Positions 24,881-28,608 of a stretch of DNA of 28,608 nt are shown in pieces. The first letter of the stretch is position 1; the number at the start of each line of letters is the position of its first letter. Origin of the DNA: Symbiodinium natans (Eukaryota > Sar > Dinophyceae > Suessiales > Symbiodiniaceae); NCBI GenBank assembly GCA_905221605.1, contig CAJNDS010001236.1, positions 795,338-823,945 of the forward strand, read 5' to 3'. Both the position numbers and the translations under genes were made by a program. The notes beneath the pieces are model-generated. The model was given only the letters and a program-made list of their open reading frames with translations, did no database searches and was not told the origin of the DNA.

Positions 24881-25880
24881 TCCTGGAGGCAGTTTTTGTT
24901 GGCGTGTCTGTCGCCAGTTTTTTCCCGCCGCCCACAGAAAGTTGTAAGGCTTAGGCTTGGGATGTATAGCATTTAGGAAACGTTGTGGCCTCTGCAATTT
25001 GGGCTTTGGCCAGAACTCAAACAGTTCCAAAACACAACGCTTCCATCCTCAACCTGCAGGAGGCAGACCCGACGTCCCATCTGAAAAGGTCGTGCTTGCA
25101 GGCAGGTTTAGGGTTTAGGGTTCAGGGTTTAGGGTTTTGGGTTTTGGGTTTAGGGCTTAGGGCTTAGGGCTTAGGGTTTAGGGTTTAGGGCTTGCAGGCA
25201 GACCTTAGGTTAAAGGTTTCCGGGTTTCAGCCTTTTGGGGGCGGGGGGGGACCATGAAACATGCAGGTCTCGTCAGTTCCTCTCTGCCACAAAAGTCTTG
25301 TGTGCAGTGTAGCATTCTGCGTTGCAAAATTGCACATGGTTTTCTGCTGTTCCCTAACCCTAAACCCTAAACCCTAAACCCTAAACCCTAAACCCTAAAC
25401 CTCGAGGGTAAAAGTCCCGGTGCCTCTCAGAGGTTTAGGGCCGGCTTTCGGGTTTCAGGGTTCCAGGTGTTGGGCTTTCAGGAGTCCGAAGGCCGAATTT
25501 AACCCCCAGGCTGGGTGGTACTAAGGTTAGGGGCTGTAGGCTTCAGGGTCTCAACAACAAGGTGTACATGAAACTCAGGAGCTTAAAGGTTTTTTCGTTT
25601 TCTGCGGAGCCTGTCTCAGTCGGATTCCTCCTTTCGCGGCTATTTTGTTAGAACTTTGGTTGCAGGACAGGGATGCTGGGTTCCTGCATCGCCTTCCCTC
25701 CACCCTAGACCCCAGAGCCCGGGTCAGAAGATCACTCCTGCTCCCCGTCAATCCAGTCTGGACAAGCATCTACGGGTAGACCTCAGATCCTGGCCACCCT
25801 CAACAGTCAACCGTACAAGCCCTGAACGGCTTCGGGTTGATGAGTCTCCTCAGGTTTGTAAGACCATGAAACCGGGATGA
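24881..25880 (+). CDS. Candidate five-exon gene, telomere repeats at four splice ends
   Basis: Exons 24881-24943, 25060-25105, 25267-25338, 25415-25432 and 25666-25880, all joins in phase. Segments: SWRQFLLACLSPVFSRRPQK, EADPTSHLKRSCLQA, SSSLPQKSCVQCSILRCKIA, VPVPLR, DKHLRVDLRSWPPSTVNRTS and RLRVDESPQVCKTMKPG, TGA at 25878. Intron 2 opens with GTTTAGGG repeats. Intron 3 contains six CCCTAAA units before the micro-exon, and intron 4 opens GTTTAGGG. Exon 1 follows CACAGCCCTAAAG and has a GTAAGGC donor. Several Cys (SCVQCSILRC) could bind metal. Product unrecognised. Confidence 0.52.
25106..25195 (+). repeat. TTTAGGG array opening an intron
   Basis: About twelve units with TTCAGGG, TTTTGGG and CTTAGGG variants, starting exactly at the proposed donor at 25106. 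Confidence 0.92.
25355..25402 (-). repeat. CCCTAAA array
   Basis: Seven units, perfect after the first, lying 12 bp upstream of the proposed micro-exon at 25415. Confidence 0.92.
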
Positions 25881-25913
25881 GCCGGTAAGGTGCAGCCTTA
25901 GGCAGCTCGTGAC

Positions 25914-26375
25914 ATGCCACAAAGAAGCTTTAAGCATGCCTCGCAGATGGGCGAGCGTATCCTCTGGACGTCCACCACACGGAGCCAGCTGCAGGTGGCA
26001 TGCCCACCTTCCCTTTTTGCAGCATGTACCCGTAGGGCTTGGAATTCAGGAAATTCAGGGAACTTCTGTTTAAAGGGTTTTGCCTCGAGTTGTCCATGTC
26101 ATGTGATCAGCGCCAGCCCAAAACGGTCACGCAAGGTTGGCGCAGAGCGTCCGGTATGCTCTCGCATGCTTCCAAGCGGGGGTTTCCGAAATTACAGGTA
26201 CCTTATTGGGGTCCCTATTTTAACAAAATCCTACTATTTGGGGTTATTTAAGTCTATGTCAGGGGTCCCTTATTTTCGTAAACCCCCACGTGCATATGGG
26301 GCTTACGGCTTTGGATGTTTTAAGCTTGGAGGCTTCATGCCTTCAACCATGAACACCCAATGCCAGGACCCATAG
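25914..26375 (+). CDS. Candidate 153-codon ORF containing an inverted-repeat element
   Basis: ATG at 25914, uninterrupted to TAG at 26373. The first 45 codons are the most coding-like (MPQRSFKHASQMGERILWT, QLQVACPPSLFAACTRRAW). The inverted-repeat element at 26178-26287 falls in frame and supplies about 36 residues, including YLIGVPILTKSYYLGLF. A donor at CTGCAG|GTGGCA (25996) could end exon 1 early. Either a real protein with an absorbed element or an ORF kept open by chance. Confidence 0.35.
   Translation: MPQRSFKHASQMGERILWTSTTRSQLQVACPPSLFAACTRRAWNSGNSGNFCLKGFASSCPCHVISASPKRSRKVGAERPVCSRMLPSGGFRNYRYLIGVPILTKSYYLGLFKSMSGVPYFRKPPRAYGAYGFGCFKLGGFMPSTMNTQCQDP
26178..26287. mobile_element. 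Inverted-repeat element, family 4
   Basis: Ends GGGGGTTTCCGAAATTA and TATTTTCGTAAACCCCC are imperfect complements; inside, GGGGTCCCTATTTT and GGGGTCCCTTATTTT form a direct repeat. AT-rich compared with its flanks. No clear target duplication. Confidence 0.6.
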
Positions 26376-26376
26376 G

Positions 26377-26829
26377 ATGTCCCTAGAACACGGCGACGGT
26401 TTTCCCAAACACTCCTGCAAAGGTTTGGAGGGGTGGGGGTGGCGGGTCCCCCCACTCCCCAAATTTCTTCTATGGACCTGTGAATCACATCTTTCCAAAG
26501 CGCGTTCGGAATCCTGGAGGCCCCATTGCGTTGGTGGCATAATGGGCACGCAAAGCTGGCGAATTAGTTCGTTCCCCGTCCTTTGTGGGGCTCGGGGTCA
26601 GCCATCTCCTTTTCTGATGAGGTTGGGGTTCCCAAGCCAACATGGGACATTTATTCTGCCCTTTGAGCGTTTCCTTAGTGTTTGGCGTTTGCCACCCACG
26701 TCTCCTTGCGGTTGTTCCCCTTACGGCTTCCGCGGCGTGAGCGGCCTGCCCCTCGTGCCCGTGGCCAGCACGCCGAGTTCCGACAAGAAAGAAGAAACTG
26801 CACCGGGAGATTCTAGGGGTTATGGTTGA
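26377..26829 (+). CDS. Candidate 150-codon ORF
   Basis: ATG at 26377, one base after the previous stop, open to TGA at 26827. Reads MSLEHGDGFPKHSCKGLEG early and GVSGLPLVPVASTPSSDKKE, TAPGDSRGYG at the end. The C-terminal third has codon use like the other models. The front (poly-G/C block at 26427-26460) is less convincing and is also open on the minus strand. It probably contains at least one unrecognised intron. Confidence 0.33.
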   Translation: MSLEHGDGFPKHSCKGLEGWGWRVPPLPKFLLWTCESHLSKARSESWRPHCVGGIMGTQSWRISSFPVLCGARGQPSPFLMRLGFPSQHGTFILPFERFLSVWRLPPTSPCGCSPYGFRGVSGLPLVPVASTPSSDKKEETAPGDSRGYG

Positions 26830-26885
26830 TTTTACGGCTTAGGTTTAGGGTTTAGGGTTTAGCTCGAGGGATCCAGTCTTTGCAG

Positions 26886-27241
26886 TGAGATCGCGGTTCA
26901 ATCCTTCGAGGATGCGCCCAGCAAAGCGAACGACCCGAAGTGGTCGACCGAGCTGCGGGCGATTGATTCGAACCTCGTGGCGGCTTGGCATCATTTGAGA
27001 AGTGGACCGATAGTCTCTGAACTCGAGATTCTTACGCTAAACCCTAGAACCACGCATCCTAAACCATAGGGTTGAGAGCTGAAGAAGGGGTCCAGGCTGC
27101 GCTTCAGCGCTGAAGGGCGCCACGGGTTCGAGTGGCGAACCCGAACCTCACTCAGGTTTTTTGGCAAAACTTCCAATTTCTGAGCCCCTGAGCATGATCG
27201 GAGCTACCGTGTTGTCCAAGCAGCAACCCGAAGTCTTGTAA
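26886..27241 (+). CDS. Candidate three-exon gene end
   Basis: Exon 26886-27012 follows CCAGTCTTTGCAG and reads EIAVQSFEDAPSKANDPKW, STELRAIDSNLVAAWHHLR. Exon 27079-27155 follows CATAGGGTTGAGAG and reads LKKGSRLRFSAEGRHGFEW, with an AG|GTTTTTTGG donor. Exon 27193-27241 reads MIGATVLSKQQPEVL then TAA at 27239. Both joins keep phase and introns are 66 and 37 nt. A TTTAGGG block at 26836-26862 lies in the upstream intron. Codon use in exon 1 is strongly GC3-biased. No family recognised. Confidence 0.5.
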
Positions 27242-27310
27242 CTCCTGAGAAGTACCGTCAACCCCAGTCCTCGACCCTAGCGCCCTAAACCATCCTAAGC
27301 CTAACGGGAG

Positions 27311-27743
27311 GATCTCCAAAGCCGTTTAATCAGAAGCTGCTCAGGTGTCAGGTTTTAAGGTTCCAGGGCTGAATGTGTTATTCGAGTTTAGGGCTGAACG
27401 TGTTTGGAGTTTAGGCTTTCAGGCTTTTAGGCTGTTAGGGCTTACCAATCTTAGGCCCGGAAGAGATATCAGATATCCACCCAGGAGATGATTCGCAAGG
27501 AGAACATGATGTCACGCTCCGTCGCACTGGTTCCGGAGCCGATACATCTGAGAGGTAGAGCTTAGGCTGTTCATGAGTTTTAGGTTGCAATAGGGCTTTC
27601 GGATGTAGGGCCTAGGGTTCGGTACCACGGGATTCCCAGTGTGAGTCTAGAATTTAGTTTTGGTGTAGGTTGAGCTAGGTTGACCGTGTTAACTCGGGCC
27701 AGTTGTTGATTGAAAGTGCCTCTCTGCTGCGTGGCATGTATAG
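27311..27743 (+). CDS. Three candidate exons of an incomplete gene
   Basis: 27311-27344 (DLQSRLIRSCS, donor G|GTGTCAGG), 27485-27554 (EMIRKENMMSRSVALVPEP, IHLR, donor G|GTAGAG) and 27703-27743 (LLIESASLLRGMY, donor AG|GTCACGGG). Each has reasonable splice sites with a C-rich approach or G-rich exit, but the phases do not all match, so an exon is missing or one frame is wrong. Confidence 0.33.
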
Positions 27744-28098
27744 GTCACGGGTTTGAGGATTGATTTGGACTGGGCATCGACAATGACTCTCCTGCGCCAA
27801 GCATATGTGTTTGAGTTGAAGCTTAAACTCACAGCCTAAACCCTAAACCCAAAACCCAAAACCCTAAACCCTAAACCGTTCGAGCTCGCAGCATGAACTT
27901 AGACCAAAGAATCCGAAAACCTTGAACCCATAAGCCCGGATCCCCAAAGCTTCTGAATGGCATTTAGTTTGGGACTGGCTTTTGTGGCCCACGTCCCTGG
28001 TTTCACGAACGACTTAGCGCTTGGCCAAAGGTCAAAATCAAGAGCCGAGCTTCAGCGCCATTCAACTTCCAGGTCCATCTGACGACCTGGAAGGGCAG
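27744..28098. other. Stretch with CCCTAAA array
   Basis: A CCCTAAA/CCCAAAA array at 27835-27877 leads into GAGCTCGCAG at 27892 and a weak frame (HELRPKNPKTLNP, stop near 27932). The rest is intron-like; nothing else supported. Confidence 0.45.
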
Positions 28099-28486
28099 AC
28101 TTCGTTCAACAACAAGAATTTTTCTTCGTCACGAAAGCATGCACCCTCGCGAACTCAGAACTCGCGATGACCATTTGGATGTTCATCAGCCGCTTGGCCC
28201 CTATATATATGTATGTATGTGTGTGTGTGTGTGTATATATATATATGCTCACCCCCCCCAATGGACCAACCGCGAAAGAAAAAAGACAGAAAAAGCTACT
28301 GGTAGTTGTTTTTGTTGTGTTTTGTATGTTTTGCGTGTTTTGCTTCATTCTTGTTGTGTCTTTTGTGTGTGCATGGCCACTCCCGAACTGCACAAGGGAG
28401 AATTCTTGCATCATGCAGGGGCACACGGCATCTGCAACCTACCGTGTGCAACGAAGCTACGGTTGCAGATGGGATATCCAGCCTGA
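28099..28486 (+). CDS. Candidate gene with microsatellite in its intron
   Basis: Exon 28099-28210 follows AGGGCAG and reads TRIFLRHESMHPRELRTRD, DHLDVHQPLGPYIY, ending at a GTATGT donor that runs into a TG/TA microsatellite. The first ATG is 28139. A second coding segment from ATG 28373 reads MATPELHKGEFLHHAGAHG and ATKLRLQMGYPA, TGA at 28484, in the same frame. The T-rich part between (28211-28370) is probably an intron but is also open. Confidence 0.4.
28202..28246 (+). repeat. TA/TATG/TG microsatellite
   Basis: TATATA, TATG, then (GT)n and (AT)n, 45 bp, directly after the proposed donor at 28211. Confidence 0.9.
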
Positions 28487-28555
28487 TCAGCTGGACGTAC
28501 TGTTACGTTAGATCATGTAGCATCTTTGCTGTATATTGCTGCTGTTGTCCACTAG

Positions 28556-28608
28556 CGTACTTTGGGACTTTGGGGATTTGGGGATTTTGGGACTTTTGGG
28601 ATTTTGGG
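28556..28608 (+). repeat. Degenerate G-rich repeat at the window edge
   Basis: GGGACTTT, GGGGATTT and GGGATTTT units of 7-9 bp continue off the window end. They resemble a decayed TTTTGGG or TTTAGGG array. Confidence 0.7.

Overview
What it looks like. This window is nuclear DNA of a eukaryote, about half G+C. It is peppered with short arrays and degenerate derivatives of the plant/alveolate telomere heptamer TTTAGGG, in both orientations, plus microsatellites, homopolymer G runs, MITE-like inverted repeats and one 41-bp satellite. The repeat type, apparent one-directional coding and frequent GC in place of GT at 5' splice sites fit an alveolate, most likely a dinoflagellate. Coccidians such as Eimeria, which also carry interspersed TTTAGGG, and chromerids are alternatives. 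Introns this short would be unusual for Symbiodiniaceae. No bacterial, organellar, viral, rRNA or tRNA feature was recognised.

Main reading. Few long ORFs start with ATG. However, the plus strand can be read as many short protein-like exons joined by very short introns (about 23-300 nt). These introns tend to start G-rich (often GTTTAGGG or a decayed form) and end C-rich (often CCCTAAACCC...AG). Joining neighbours often preserves reading phase across three to eight exons. All coding models below were built by eye. Splice sites were chosen partly because phase fitted, so phase agreement is supportive but not independent proof. No protein family was recognised securely.

Layout. 1-7550: compact models ending at 216, 1553, 2706, 3228, 4102, 4974, 5484, 7189 and 7549, several with TTTAGGG arrays at exon edges. 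7537-8475: inverted-repeat element and a 9-bp minisatellite. 8650-15978: dense models, including six-exon (10536-11451), roughly nine-exon (11507-12982), five-exon (13314-13811) and four-exon (14683-15281) examples and an intronless Cys/His-rich ORF (15658-15978). 16405-18749: membrane-protein-like exons, one start duplicated in tandem. 18969-20031: low-complexity ORF and the 41-bp satellite. 20032-28486: more compact models, three MITE families nearby, and a G-rich degenerate repeat at the right edge.

How it fits together. Nothing suggests an operon or pathway. The most interesting property is architectural: telomere-type repeats seem to be the ends of introns, and inverted-repeat elements seem to supply stop codons or gene ends.
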